This document shows positions 7,886 to 16,337 of a DNA stretch of 36,843 nt, piece by piece. This DNA is from Candidatus Bathyarchaeota archaeon (GTDB lineage: Archaea; Thermoproteota; Bathyarchaeia; Bathyarchaeales; Bathycorpusculaceae), in NCBI GenBank assembly GCA_003151735.1, contig PLYI01000078.1, positions 1 to 36,843 on the forward strand. Direction: 5' to 3'. Made by a program: the position numbers and the translations under genes. Under the pieces are notes generated by a model. The model had not been told where the DNA came from. It saw nothing but the letters and a program-made list of their open reading frames with translations, and did no database searches. Positions within the stretch are counted from its first letter, which is position 1, and every line of letters begins with the position of its first letter.

Positions 7886-8200
7886 TTACTTGCTCTTGGC
7901 TACCCAACAGTCAAGTATCTGCTCGTTGAGTTTTTTCTTCGCCTCTGTCCAAAACGGCATATACTTAACCATCAACGCGGTAAAATCAGCATTGTGGTTT
8001 TTTACACGCATATGGACTAATTCGTGCAGAATTATGTACTCCAAGCACTCAACAGGTTTTTTTGCGAGTTGGAGATTGAACCATATCTTTTGCTCGGCGA
8101 TGTTGCAAGTCCCCCATTTGCTCGTCATGTATTTTGTCTGCCAAGAAGCGCATTTCACGAGCCGCTTTGTAGCGGTCAGCCTTGACAATGAAAACATCAT
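7886..8200 (-). pseudogene. YgjP-like (DUF45) metallopeptidase, N-terminally truncated
   Basis: The frame contains the C-terminal half of YgjP/DUF45: KWGTCN, LEYIILHELVHMRVKNH (intact HExxH zinc motif with the downstream histidine), then YMPFWTEAKKKLN. Homology starts near 8146. The residues before it are an out-of-frame reading of the hsdM end, so about 130-150 N-terminal residues are missing. In many genomes a YgjP-like gene follows hsdR of type I restriction loci (established association). Here the gene is joined to hsdM by a deletion that would have removed the end of hsdM, hsdS, hsdR and the 5' half of this gene. Confidence 0.65.
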
Positions 8201-9944
8201 CTGCCATAACGCCTAACCAGTAAGCAAGCAAGACCTGATACACGTTATACTTGTCGAGCAACGTAACCGGCTCGAATTGCCGTAAAATCTCCTCAGCTAT
8301 TTCGGAGATAAACACTTTAACATCTGTGTCGGCATTTATTCCCGTCAACTTATCCCAAACCTCAGACTTCCACGCTTCGATCGCATTATCTATGAGGTCG
8401 TCGTAAGCGGAAAACTCTTTATTCGCGTATATGGTGTGTGATATTTCATCTTTCGGCAGAACAGAGCTGTAATATCCTACACGGAGCGGTACAAACAACA
8501 TGCTTTTGAGGTTCGGAAACAGTTCCCAGTATTTTGATAAGCTATCAACATCAACCGCAGGTATGCCACCGTTCAGATGACCGTCAATGCTTTGCAAGTC
8601 CTCTGGTTCGCCGCTATCAATGTAACGCGGAATGTTAAGGTTATATTCATTGCGTTCAATCTCGGCAAGCGGAACAAAACGCGAATATTTATCCTCATCA
8701 CGCCACTCATGGAACGCACTGACAATCTTGTAAATATCGCGCTCACGCAGACGATTCTTGTTGCCATCTTTGACAAATCCGCGGCTGCTGTCAATCATAA
8801 AAATGCCGTCGCGACTGCCTGCACCCTCTTTATCAATGACGATAATGCAGGCGGGTATGCTCGTACCATAGAACAGGTTGTCGGGAAGCCCGATTATCGC
8901 TTTGATATAGCCTTTCTTAATAAGCGTGGTTCGGATTGTCGCCTCGGCGTTGCTCCGATAAAGTACGCCGTGCGGTAGGATACACGCGCCTTTGCCGTTT
9001 GGTTTCATAGACTTTATGATATGCAGCAGCCAAGCATAATCCCCCTTCTTATCAGGCGGCGTTGCACCGTAGCCATCAAAACGCCCATACTCCTTGCCAG
9101 CGATTCCATCCGTCCAGTTTTTCATAGAGAACGGTGGATTTGCAATAACAAAATCAAATTGTTTTAACGCTGTATGGTCATTATCCTTAAAATACTGAGG
9201 ATCTGAAAATGTGTTTGCGTTACCTGCGATTTCAGCGCTTGCCTTGTTGTGCAGGACAAAATTCATATGCGCCAAACCAGCAGTAGCGATGTCTTTTTCC
9301 TGTCCATATATGCTGACATCTATCGGCGCAGCGTCAGCAGCACGGATTAAAAGCGAACCCGAGCCGCAAGCCGGGTCATAAACCGTCGTGTCGGGACTTG
9401 TAACCTTGTCAATTCCGATTACGCTCGCGATAATACGCGATACCTCGGCAGGGGTATAAAACTGCCCCTTACTCTTGCCGCTCTCCGTGGCAAAATTCCG
9501 CATAAGGTACTCGTAAGCGTCACCAATAATATCGTCACCCGCTGCACGGTTGCGCGAGAAATTAAGCTCTGGGCGTTGGAATATCGAAACAAGACCTGTG
9601 AGCTTGTCCACTTGCTCCTTGCCTTTGCCGAGCTTGGTTTCATCGTTAAATTTCGCATTATTTATTACGTTTTGCAAGCGGTTCACTTCGGCAAGCTTCG
9701 CTATGATTACATCCATGCCCTCACCGATGTTATCCTTACCTTTCAGAGCGACCATATCATCAAAGCTGCCGCCCTCCGGGACGATTATATCAGCGTAAGG
9801 TTCACCCTTGTATCTGTCAGAAACATATTTGACGAACAGAAGCGTCAGAATGTAATCCTTATACTGCGACGCGTCCATACCACCGCGCAGTTTGTCACAG
9901 CTCGCCCACAACGAACTATATAATTCAGATTTCTTAATAGCCAT
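8049..9944 (-). CDS. hsdM: Type I restriction-modification methyltransferase subunit HsdM
   Basis: 631 codons. HsdM_N helical domain (residues 1-130), then the N6-adenine methyltransferase core with SAM motif I DPACGSGSLL (about 190) and catalytic NPPF (about 270). HsdM uses S-adenosylmethionine to methylate adenine at sites chosen by HsdS. The C-terminus follows the family up to VMADDVFIVKADRYKAAREM and then enters sequence that is YgjP coding DNA read out of frame, so the last roughly 50 codons are foreign. No complete hsdS or hsdR is present, making it an orphan. Its codon and base use appears richer in GC than its neighbours, suggesting recent transfer (visual impression). Confidence 0.85.
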   Translation of the reverse strand: MAIKKSELYSSLWASCDKLRGGMDASQYKDYILTLLFVKYVSDRYKGEPYADIIVPEGGSFDDMVALKGKDNIGEGMDVIIAKLAEVNRLQNVINNAKFNDETKLGKGKEQVDKLTGLVSIFQRPELNFSRNRAAGDDIIGDAYEYLMRNFATESGKSKGQFYTPAEVSRIIASVIGIDKVTSPDTTVYDPACGSGSLLIRAADAAPIDVSIYGQEKDIATAGLAHMNFVLHNKASAEIAGNANTFSDPQYFKDNDHTALKQFDFVIANPPFSMKNWTDGIAGKEYGRFDGYGATPPDKKGDYAWLLHIIKSMKPNGKGACILPHGVLYRSNAEATIRTTLIKKGYIKAIIGLPDNLFYGTSIPACIIVIDKEGAGSRDGIFMIDSSRGFVKDGNKNRLRERDIYKIVSAFHEWRDEDKYSRFVPLAEIERNEYNLNIPRYIDSGEPEDLQSIDGHLNGGIPAVDVDSLSKYWELFPNLKSMLFVPLRVGYYSSVLPKDEISHTIYANKEFSAYDDLIDNAIEAWKSEVWDKLTGINADTDVKVFISEIAEEILRQFEPVTLLDKYNVYQVLLAYWLGVMADDVFIVKADRYKAAREMRFLADKIHDEQMGDLQHRRAKDMVQSPTRKKTC

Positions 9945-10197
9945 GGAAATAACACTCTTATTCAGATAGTGAATTTAGCCTCAAGCCCACTTGCCAAGCC
10001 CTCTCCCTATTAATGCCCGTTAAAGTTATATACTTTTTACGGCGCTGAACCAGTCTATTGTTGCCAACAGAGGAAGACTTTTGTTTGGGATAGCATTGCA
10101 AGAATCTATCAGTTTAGCGATTTTGTAGCTACTTCCATGCACGCCAAAACGCATATTGCTAAGAAACCTCTGCAGAAACCGAAGGGAAAACAGAAAC

Positions 10198-10575
10198 ATG
10201 CCCTCACTATGCTTCAACGTCTTCAAAGAAGAAGTCAAAGACGGTCGCAAACGCCAAACGATCCGCATCCGCAGAAAACACCCTATCAAAGCAGGTGACC
10301 CACTCTATCTCTATTGGCACCTAAGACGCCGAGAATGCGAACTCCTCAGAGAAGCCCCATGCACCGAAACGTTCTCTAGAACTTGGGCAGAAATAAGAGA
10401 TAACGAGGACATCGCAAGGCGAGACGGCTTCAAATCGGCTGCGGAAATGCGCAATTGGTTCAATGAGAAAAACAAAGATTTAAGCGAAAATCAGCTACTA
10501 TACATAATAAGATGGGAAAAGCTCAGCATAAAGGAGACTAACCTATGTCCAAACCAAAAAAGAATTACTTTATAA
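10198..10575 (+). CDS. ASCH-domain protein
   Basis: About 125 residues from the ATG at 10198 (an in-frame ATG at 10156 is less likely). MPSLCFNVFKEEV, GRKRQTIRIRRKHPIKAGDPLYLYW and a C-terminal LLYIIRWEKL fit the PUA-like ASCH fold, where the basic KRQTIR segment contacts RNA or modified nucleotides. ASCH proteins are common in phages and archaeal viruses, and several act on RNA or on N4-acetylcytidine (family knowledge). It leads a plus-strand pair with the acidic protein at 10545, opposite to the surrounding minus-strand modules, which suggests an early gene. Confidence 0.65.
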   Translation: MPSLCFNVFKEEVKDGRKRQTIRIRRKHPIKAGDPLYLYWHLRRRECELLREAPCTETFSRTWAEIRDNEDIARRDGFKSAAEMRNWFNEKNKDLSENQLLYIIRWEKLSIKETNLCPNQKRITL

Positions 10576-10781
10576 TTGAATATTGTTCTGAAATTGTGGA
10601 TGTAGACACCAAAGAAGAAGCGATTGCGATAGCTAAACATCGCATCAAAGACCGAGCCGTTGAAGTGGATGAGGAGAACACTTGCCAAGTTGAAGACGAA
10701 GACGTGTTAAAAGAAATCGAGGAAGACGAAAGAAAAGCTGATGAAGAAGAGGCCAGAGCTACCGCTAAACCAAAAAAATAA
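10545..10781 (+). CDS. Highly acidic small protein
   Basis: 78 residues. A short beta-alpha start (KNYFIIEYCSEIVDVDTKEEAIAIA) is followed by a strongly Glu/Asp-rich helix. An AAGGAG Shine-Dalgarno lies about 9 bases before the ATG, and the gene overlaps the end of the ASCH gene, so the two are probably co-translated. No family recognised; the acidic surface could mimic nucleic acid or bind a basic partner (inference only). Confidence 0.6.
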   Translation: MSKPKKNYFIIEYCSEIVDVDTKEEAIAIAKHRIKDRAVEVDEENTCQVEDEDVLKEIEEDERKADEEEARATAKPKK

Positions 10782-10893
10782 AAGATTAAAAAAAGGAGTG
10801 CGCGCTGGGCGAATTAACCGCACAAACCAACTGTTAAGACAGGGAGAATAGTAAAAAAGCCCTTAGCTTTTTCTTCCTGCTTTTAAGTTTGCC

Positions 10894-11142
10894 TTATATT
10901 ATGCCAAAAAGAAATCTCAGAGCAAGAATTAGAACTATTATTAATACTACCACTATAATAGCATACCAGAGCATCCCAGCTAAAGCACCTTTTTTATTAT
11001 GCCAAATATTCATTTGTTTATTCGCCACTTGCATAACTGACTCGTAGCATGCGCGTGATACTATTACTATAATAGCATACGAAATCCAACCAGCTAAACT
11101 ACTTTTTTTATAATGCCCAAAACTCATTTGTTTATTCACCAC
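10894..11142 (-). CDS. Two-helix membrane protein with internal duplication
   Basis: 82 residues made of two related halves: NKQMSFGHYKKSSLAGWISYAI and NKQMNIWHNKKGALAGMLWYAI, each followed by an Ile/Val-rich hydrophobic helix. The second helix is long and ends in LFGII. The matching DNA (about 10951-11030 and 11066-11144) shows an imperfect direct repeat. Position at the end of the late module would suit a holin-like or envelope protein, but nothing specific supports that. Confidence 0.5.
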   Translation of the reverse strand: MVNKQMSFGHYKKSSLAGWISYAIIVIVSRACYESVMQVANKQMNIWHNKKGALAGMLWYAIIVVVLIIVLILALRFLFGII

Positions 11143-11144
11143 TT
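10951..11144. repeat. Imperfect direct duplication (~80 bp units, ~114 bp apart)
   Basis: The segments near 10951-11030 and 11066-11144 share long matching blocks, including ATAATAGCATAC, CCAGCTAAA and CATTTGTTTATTC. They encode the two halves of the membrane protein at 10894-11142. This indicates a tandem duplication followed by divergence. Confidence 0.6.
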
Positions 11145-11345
11145 AATTCACTGACCAGAGCCACTTAACGCTTTGTGACTGTTTAACCACAGCTACAACC
11201 GAACGCTGACATAAAGACAGACTCAAAGAGAGACCCAGAGGCTGGCTGATTGGGTGCATTGCGCGTAAAAACAGAATCCAACCTCGCTTCTAAGACACTT
11301 TTTGCTAGGAAAAGCTGGTTTCGCCAAAAAAAAGAATCCAGGTGC

Positions 11346-12788
11346 TTAAGAAATGGTTTGGCAAGACCAAAATAGGTAAACCTTAGTTTGAAGTAGCAGC
11401 GCAACAGTTTTAATTAGTTTGGCTAATTTCTCAGAGTCAGCAGCTTCAACGTATTTAACATAATCTGCGGTTATTCCATAAGGCATATGTCTGCTAGATG
11501 TCACTTCTTTTTTCAGGCGTGGCTGCGGATTCTTAAGCAAAACCCCGCGGACACTACAGAGTTGCTGAGTTGTCAAAGTATCTAGCTTTTGCTTAACGTA
11601 ATGTTGGCTTCCCAGCAGCTGCACATCAAACCCCAGAGAAGATAGCTTCTGTGAGATCTTAACAACAGATTTCACCTCTGTCTGTTGACTAATGCGCTTC
11701 ATACCTGCTTTCTCTGCAAAAGGCGAATACTTAGCCATAACCGCAATCAACTCGACAAAATCCGTACCAACCAAAGGCAAGGACTCACGAATTAACTTCG
11801 CACCTAAACCAACAGTTCGGTATTTTGGATGAATAACTACACGGTTAATGGTGCTTAGTTGCTGGTTAATTTCATGCATTGACATTCTCGGAAGAACCAT
11901 GCGCCGTCCAAAACATGCTGGCGGCGGATAAGTGTAAACTATGACTCCACAAAGCTCCATGCCTCGGGTCAACCGGAAGATTTTTCGGACAACTGATGTT
12001 TTGTGGCCTCGATAGTGAAAACTGCAGAGTTTTTGCCAATCTTCTCGGCTGCCAACTTCAACTTTCATCTCTCTTAAAAGGCTACATTGAAATGCCCGGT
12101 CGCCCCGATATTGAATATTAATTTCTTCCCCAAACCGCTTATTCACGAGCACCGAAGGTGAGAGATCCTCAACTAAATCGCTGTGCGTAGTTGCAACGAT
12201 GACTGCTTTGCCATGTGACCGGGCAATTTTCTGCAGGTTAAAAGAGATAATCTTTGCAGTGTCCCGATCAAGGCACGCAGCGAATTCATCCATAAGCCAC
12301 CACTGCTTCTTGGATTCGATCAGCTTGGCGATTCGATATCGGTATTTCTGGCCATCACTAAGCTGACTGTATAGTCGCAAGAAAAGAAAAGCATCGTTTA
12401 ATCCCACTCGGCTAAGCAGCTCAAGCCCTTCCTCAACTGTTGAGCCGATCGTTTCAATCAACGGCTTATCAGGATCCACCTGAACCTCAGACAGATCAAT
12501 CGCCTCTTCACCTAGATCTGCTCGGATAGCACGAAGCAAAACAGATTTGCCACTGCCACTATCTCCGGTAATGTAAACAATATCTTGGGGACCAATCTTT
12601 AGTTCAGCATCTAAAACCTTGAATTTCTGAGCCTCATCAATACCTAATCCGAATGCTTCAGCCACAACTAGGCTTCTGGGAGTTATTTTTGTGTGGGTTT
12701 CATAGCTTATGTTAAAGCTGAATTTCCCAGCCACCCTATCATAGGTGCGCTTGAACGCTCGAATTCTAAAACCTCTACGATCTCTCAT
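11346..12788 (-). CDS. ABC-type ATPase fused to a GNAT-like acetyltransferase domain
   Basis: 480 residues. The N-terminal ATPase has Walker A GDSGSGKS (75-82), signature LSDGQ (143-147), Walker B WWLMDEF (163-169) and an H-loop histidine (about 202), all intact. There are no membrane segments, so it is not a transporter; the layout is nearer to soluble ABC ATPases. The middle part (about 230-370) resembles a GNAT acetyltransferase, with VVIHPKYRTVGLGAKLI providing the acetyl-CoA loop. The C-terminal roughly 100 residues are unassigned. It overlaps the upstream winged-helix gene by ATGA, which itself overlaps TerL, so it belongs to the packaging operon. Role unknown. Confidence 0.65.
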   Translation of the reverse strand: MRDRRGFRIRAFKRTYDRVAGKFSFNISYETHTKITPRSLVVAEAFGLGIDEAQKFKVLDAELKIGPQDIVYITGDSGSGKSVLLRAIRADLGEEAIDLSEVQVDPDKPLIETIGSTVEEGLELLSRVGLNDAFLFLRLYSQLSDGQKYRYRIAKLIESKKQWWLMDEFAACLDRDTAKIISFNLQKIARSHGKAVIVATTHSDLVEDLSPSVLVNKRFGEEINIQYRGDRAFQCSLLREMKVEVGSREDWQKLCSFHYRGHKTSVVRKIFRLTRGMELCGVIVYTYPPPACFGRRMVLPRMSMHEINQQLSTINRVVIHPKYRTVGLGAKLIRESLPLVGTDFVELIAVMAKYSPFAEKAGMKRISQQTEVKSVVKISQKLSSLGFDVQLLGSQHYVKQKLDTLTTQQLCSVRGVLLKNPQPRLKKEVTSSRHMPYGITADYVKYVEAADSEKLAKLIKTVALLLQTKVYLFWSCQTIS

Positions 12789-13102
12789 TGCTCTACATAT
12801 CCCAATGTGTTGTAAACGGAACGATAACTGTGCAAAACACCCCGACCCTCCGAAGTCAGTCCATAAAATGTTCGCTCTCGGGCTGGTCCCTTTAAACGCT
12901 CTTTGTGAACTTTGCTTGACTTAATCAAACCCTTCGCTTCAAGCACGATGAGCTTTTTCTTCAAAACATTGGCGTTCAAATTTGCCTTATACATAATGTG
13001 AGTCAGCTTCAACAACTTAGAGCCTGAAAGCGCCTGCAAAATAGCAATATCCATCTCAGTAGTAGACCGACGATTCATAACCTGGGCATTTGACTGATTC
13101 AT
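12785..13102 (-). CDS. Archaeal winged-helix DNA-binding protein
   Basis: 105 residues. A helix-turn-helix core (TEMDIAILQALSG, ANLNANVLKKKLIVLEAKGLIKSS) is followed by a wing and a C-terminal TSEGRGVLHSYRSV helix, the pattern of archaeal PadR-like or DUF4364-like regulators. It overlaps TerL upstream and the ABC-GNAT gene downstream by 4-bp ATGA overlaps, so all three are translationally coupled. It probably regulates late genes or participates in packaging regulation (inference). Confidence 0.7.
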   Translation of the reverse strand: MNQSNAQVMNRRSTTEMDIAILQALSGSKLLKLTHIMYKANLNANVLKKKLIVLEAKGLIKSSKVHKERLKGPARERTFYGLTSEGRGVLHSYRSVYNTLGYVEQ

Positions 13103-14545
13103 CTTGGAACCACCATCACAAACTGCTCCGGCGTCATCTCACAAGTCGCAAAAACCGCCAAAGCAGTAGCCCAAAAAACGTCGTCATGTGTCCCGTTAGG
13201 ATGCGAAAAACCTATGGCGCCATCTTTGCGTAAATCATAACGCTCCACATTAAGCTCCGTGCAAATATCTCCACGGCAAGGCCTCTCCCAACTCAACATA
13301 GGATAGAAGAACGTGATTCGACATCCGCTGCTTAAGCAAACTCGCCATTTCACTTTTGCGGGGTACACTAAAGTTTACGCCTTCAGCGTTGTCGATGCCA
13401 GCGTTTGTCATGTCGGCAATTATGCTGGGTCCTTCCCGAGTGAAGTCAACTCTTATTTTTTGGAATCCGCCCCAACGATCCTGCAACATCTTCAAGTAAC
13501 CTAAAACTGTGGCGTAAAGTGTAGGTTGCTGGAAAATCTTTAGATGACGCAAAAACAGCTTATCGTTTAACCGCTCAACCACTGAAAGAACACAGTAATC
13601 TCTTGTTTGCGCTAAATCAAGTCCAGCAAAGAAATCCCCCTGGTAATTCGCTTCTGGGCTAAACTCTTGCAAGTCCTCGCCACAATTCTTCACCGTACCT
13701 ACACATGAAACGATCAAGCTCTGAGCCAACCAAGTGTCCTCATCTTCCGCCCACTCCGCATCCATCTCTCGACGCCAACGCTGTGGATCATCGCCGAACT
13801 GTCGCTTAATCTTCTCAACGATACCAGGCTTTAGTGGACCATTCGGCTCCAGGGCATCACTCCAAGCCACATGCGATCGGGCAAAATCCGAGTAATCCTT
13901 ATGGTTAAACATCTTCCAAAACAAGCTGTCCGTATTCCAAGGAGTTGACGTCGCAATTAACTTGCCGTTGGTGGTGCCTAAAGTAAACAGGATGGCGTCA
14001 TAGAGCTCTTCATCGTTGGGAATGAAATTACATTCTTCAATCCAGATAACTTTGAATGTTGGACCCCTAATGGTGTCCGGGTTGTTAGGAAAAGCTTCAA
14101 TCATACTGCCATTTGGCAGGGTAATTCTTGTTTTCTGCACATGCAAACCCTGCTGCACCGGAAGTTTTCTGCAGAAGCCACCCATACGTCTAATATTCAG
14201 TTTTGTTTGGCGCCGGCTAGGTCCCACAATCGCAATGTAACTATCCGGATGCTCCCAAGCATACTTAAGAAGCAAAGCTGACACCGAAAAACTCTTGCCA
14301 CTCTGCCTACACCAACGAACCGCCGTAAACTGGTTCTTCTCAAACAAATCCGCTAGCTCCAATTGATATTTGTAGGGAGTAAAACCGAAAACCTGCTCAA
14401 AAAACCCTTTAACATCGTCCCGCAAAGCAACCACCTTGCTAGCGCTAAAATTTTCAACGAACTTTACATCCATTCGAGTTTTAGCTCGCTCATCAAGATG
14501 CAGATTTGGACGCAACGTCCGAGGCTTTTTTTGCAAGATCCGCAT
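13099..14545 (-). CDS. terL: Terminase large subunit, split by a +1 frameshift
   Basis: The first frame (14545-13250) carries the packaging ATPase: Walker A CRQSGKS, Walker B VIWIEE and the first nuclease motif FFAGLDLAQ. The rest of the nuclease domain, including CTELNVERYDL and the last acidic motif THDDVFWATALAV, lies in the +1 frame (about 13325-13099). Joining the two near 13310-13325 gives about 481 residues, normal for TerL. Without the shift the product lacks the last nuclease aspartates and is probably inactive for cleavage. The second frame ends with an ATGA overlap with the next gene, so its end is preserved. The site contains GTT CTT C; an assembly indel is the simplest alternative to recoding. 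Confidence 0.85.
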
Positions 14546-14951
14546 ACTTCTCTCTCCACTCCAACAATTCAGAGTCTAACCCACGATAATCCAAATAATC
14601 CGCTAACAGTTCCTGGTACACCTTTACGCCCTGGATAATGCCGCGTAAACGCAAAACCTCAGTTTTATCCAAATTCGGTGTTTCAAGAGACTTCAAAGCA
14701 GCAGCCAAAACCTTCAGCTCCTCCTCAATCGAAGGCAACTCACAAGGCAAAACCCAACTAGCAGAGGTAGTAGTAGTGCGCTGTGATTTTTCAGTCTGCA
14801 CAACTACTTCTAACCCTAATCGAGCAATCTTTATTCGAACACAATCACGGGTTTTACCCAGAACCTTCGCTATAGCCCGCACACTCTTGTTTTCCGCCAG
14901 CAACACCCGAAGCTGTTTTTCCTCATCAACCGTCCACGGTTTACCCTTCAC
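14493..14951 (-). CDS. terS: Putative terminase small subunit
   Basis: 152 residues from the GTG at 14951, which overlaps the TGA of the upstream gene. The N-terminus is a Myb/SANT-like helix-turn-helix (PWTVDEEKQLRVLLAENKSV, AIAKVLGKTRDCVRIKIARL) suited to DNA recognition. The C-terminal half is helical and could oligomerise. Position directly before TerL, with overlapping reading frames, supports the small-subunit assignment, which would recognise the packaging site. No TerS family was verified. Confidence 0.6.
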   Translation of the reverse strand: MKGKPWTVDEEKQLRVLLAENKSVRAIAKVLGKTRDCVRIKIARLGLEVVVQTEKSQRTTTTSASWVLPCELPSIEEELKVLAAALKSLETPNLDKTEVLRLRGIIQGVKVYQELLADYLDYRGLDSELLEWREKYADLAKKASDVASKSAS

Positions 14952-15187
14952 CAATCCAAAGCCTCCAAATCAACTTGGAAAAACACAGTGCGACCTCGAT
15001 GCTCTTTTTGGACAATGCGCATCACAACTAACTGGTTCAAGTAAGAGCTTTCAACGGCACGGGCTTTTCCAGTAACGGCTGCAACTTGGTCGGCTGATGC
15101 CAAACCCAACTTAAGCAAGCTTGTTAAGGAAACCTGCAGATGCTTAGGGAACTGGAGGATTTTATAGAGATGTTTTTGGCTAAACAA
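14948..15187 (-). CDS. Small winged-helix protein
   Basis: 79 residues with a TTG start. SLTSLLKLGLASADQVAAVTGKARAVESSYLNQLVVMRIVQKEHRGRTVFF, seen in pieces, fits a MarR-like winged helix ending in a beta wing. It is packed 2 bp downstream of the membrane-protein gene and overlaps TerS by GTGA. It may regulate the packaging genes. Function beyond DNA binding is not visible. Confidence 0.55.
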   Translation of the reverse strand: MFSQKHLYKILQFPKHLQVSLTSLLKLGLASADQVAAVTGKARAVESSYLNQLVVMRIVQKEHRGRTVFFQVDLEALDW

Positions 15188-15189
15188 TA

Positions 15190-15504
15190 TTACCGTTTAG
15201 CCTCCAAAAACCGACTAGCTAAGGCACCGACAAGACCGCTAACCACAACCAAGACCGCATCGTTAACAGCGCCAGTAACCAGGACAATCGTAATTTCGAT
15301 AGCTACTAAACCTGCAAGCGCAACAATCAAAACAAGCATAGCCCAAACAAACCGCTCACTAGGCGGCACACTACGATTACGCCTGCGTTTTCCTTTGCGT
15401 GTTGTATCCTGAGCACTCGCCAAAGGCAAATCGTCAACAACAACACATTTGCGAATAAAATATTCGCGAATAAAGCTTCTAAGACGACTAACTGGGCCAG
15501 CCAT
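15190..15504 (-). CDS. Small membrane protein with basic N-terminus
   Basis: 104 residues. The first half is basic (RKGKRRRNRSV) and the second half has two hydrophobic helices (WAMLVLIVALAGLVAIEI and VLVVVSGLVGALA). It overlaps the preceding gene by 17 bp. Small two-helix proteins beside terminase genes may be holins or superinfection factors, but no motif decides this. Confidence 0.5.
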   Translation of the reverse strand: MAGPVSRLRSFIREYFIRKCVVVDDLPLASAQDTTRKGKRRRNRSVPPSERFVWAMLVLIVALAGLVAIEITIVLVTGAVNDAVLVVVSGLVGALASRFLEAKR

Positions 15505-15913
15505 GAATGCTTAACCTCCGCTGAAAAAACGCCCTTGGACGATTAGAACGACTAAACGATTTTTTCTGCTCCTCATCGCATCTTACAAAACTCGACACTA
15601 AACTACGCACGGCATCTTCAGGTGTATAATGTTGAGCGATAATCTGCACATCTTCAACCCAGCCAAGAGGAATAGCCGTATAATCCAGATCGCAAAGGCC
15701 ATCAGCGTATTCGAAGCTGTTTTGAGCTAAAATTATGTGCTTGCGTTTGCCAAAGACGCCGACAAAAATGCCCCAGCTCCGCACAGGAACATCAATAACC
15801 CCGCCGTTAGTGCTGGTCTTCCCTATGCTGGCATCGGTCCACATACAGCAAACTAAATCGCCAGGTTTGCACAACTCCAATTGACTAACCAAAGAATTCT
15901 TGCTCACAAGCAC
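15488..15913 (-). CDS. Conserved-looking hypothetical protein
   Basis: 141 residues from a GTG start preceded by GAGGTG. The core reads as a compact beta-rich domain (GDLVCCMW, SWGIFVGVFGKRKHIILAQ, IPLGWVEDVQII), reminiscent of NlpC/P60-type or SH3-like accessory proteins but without a clear catalytic Cys-His pair. The Arg/Ser-rich tail overlaps the next gene. It ends with TAG, and a second TAG follows two codons later in frame. Function unknown; placed in the packaging operon. Confidence 0.5.
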   Translation of the reverse strand: MLVSKNSLVSQLELCKPGDLVCCMWTDASIGKTSTNGGVIDVPVRSWGIFVGVFGKRKHIILAQNSFEYADGLCDLDYTAIPLGWVEDVQIIAQHYTPEDAVRSLVSSFVRCDEEQKKSFSRSNRPRAFFQRRLSIHGWPS

Positions 15914-15922
15914 ACCTCAAAA

Positions 15923-16066
15923 TCAAGCAGCGCTCTCTAAAACTTTCAACCGATGCTCAACTGCAGTCTCCAAATCTTCAAGAAATATCGTCTGAAACTC
16001 AACTGGCAACTTATAAACGCGCCTAGAAAACTTTTCTAAAAGCCCCTCTAAACTAACAGTTTTCAC
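15923..16066 (-). CDS. 47-residue helical miniprotein
   Basis: GTG-initiated frame encoding a charged helical protein (KTVSLEGLLEKFSRRVYKLPVE, QTIFLEDLETAVEHRLKVLES in two segments). It ends 10 bp before the next gene and reads like the first gene of the small packaging operon. No clear Shine-Dalgarno is seen. Its regular amphipathic pattern argues for real coding. Confidence 0.5.
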   Translation of the reverse strand: MKTVSLEGLLEKFSRRVYKLPVEFQTIFLEDLETAVEHRLKVLESAA

Positions 16067-16337
16067 GCTTCAACACCAACCAAGAGACCAAATACACCCT
16101 ACAATCTAAAACTAAGCGTTAAAAAGCCATTTTACTCAAAAACAACAATGAAAAACAAGCAAACAAATAAACACATCTAAAAAATAAACATAAAATGGGT
16201 TAGGGCCAGTACACCAGCCATTTCTTCGCAATCCCTAAAGGGTGCCTTCCTCGCATGCAAGGACTCTGTCTTTCGAGAGGAATCGAGAACAAAAGGAAAA
16301 TTAGTTACTTTAGCAATTTTGGAATACTAAATCGCTT

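Noticed and set aside
7763..8020. Plus-strand frame following TBP
   Set aside because: The first 33 codons might be the start of a lost gene, but the rest is antisense to the YgjP-like frame; too weak to call.
8577..8978. Plus-strand frame inside hsdM
   Set aside because: Antisense to conserved methyltransferase coding sequence, without domain or ribosome-binding site.
10026..10289. Minus-strand frame opposite the ASCH gene
   Set aside because: Its first half is antisense to the ASCH gene and the remainder has no recognisable domain; a transposase relic was considered but nothing supports it.
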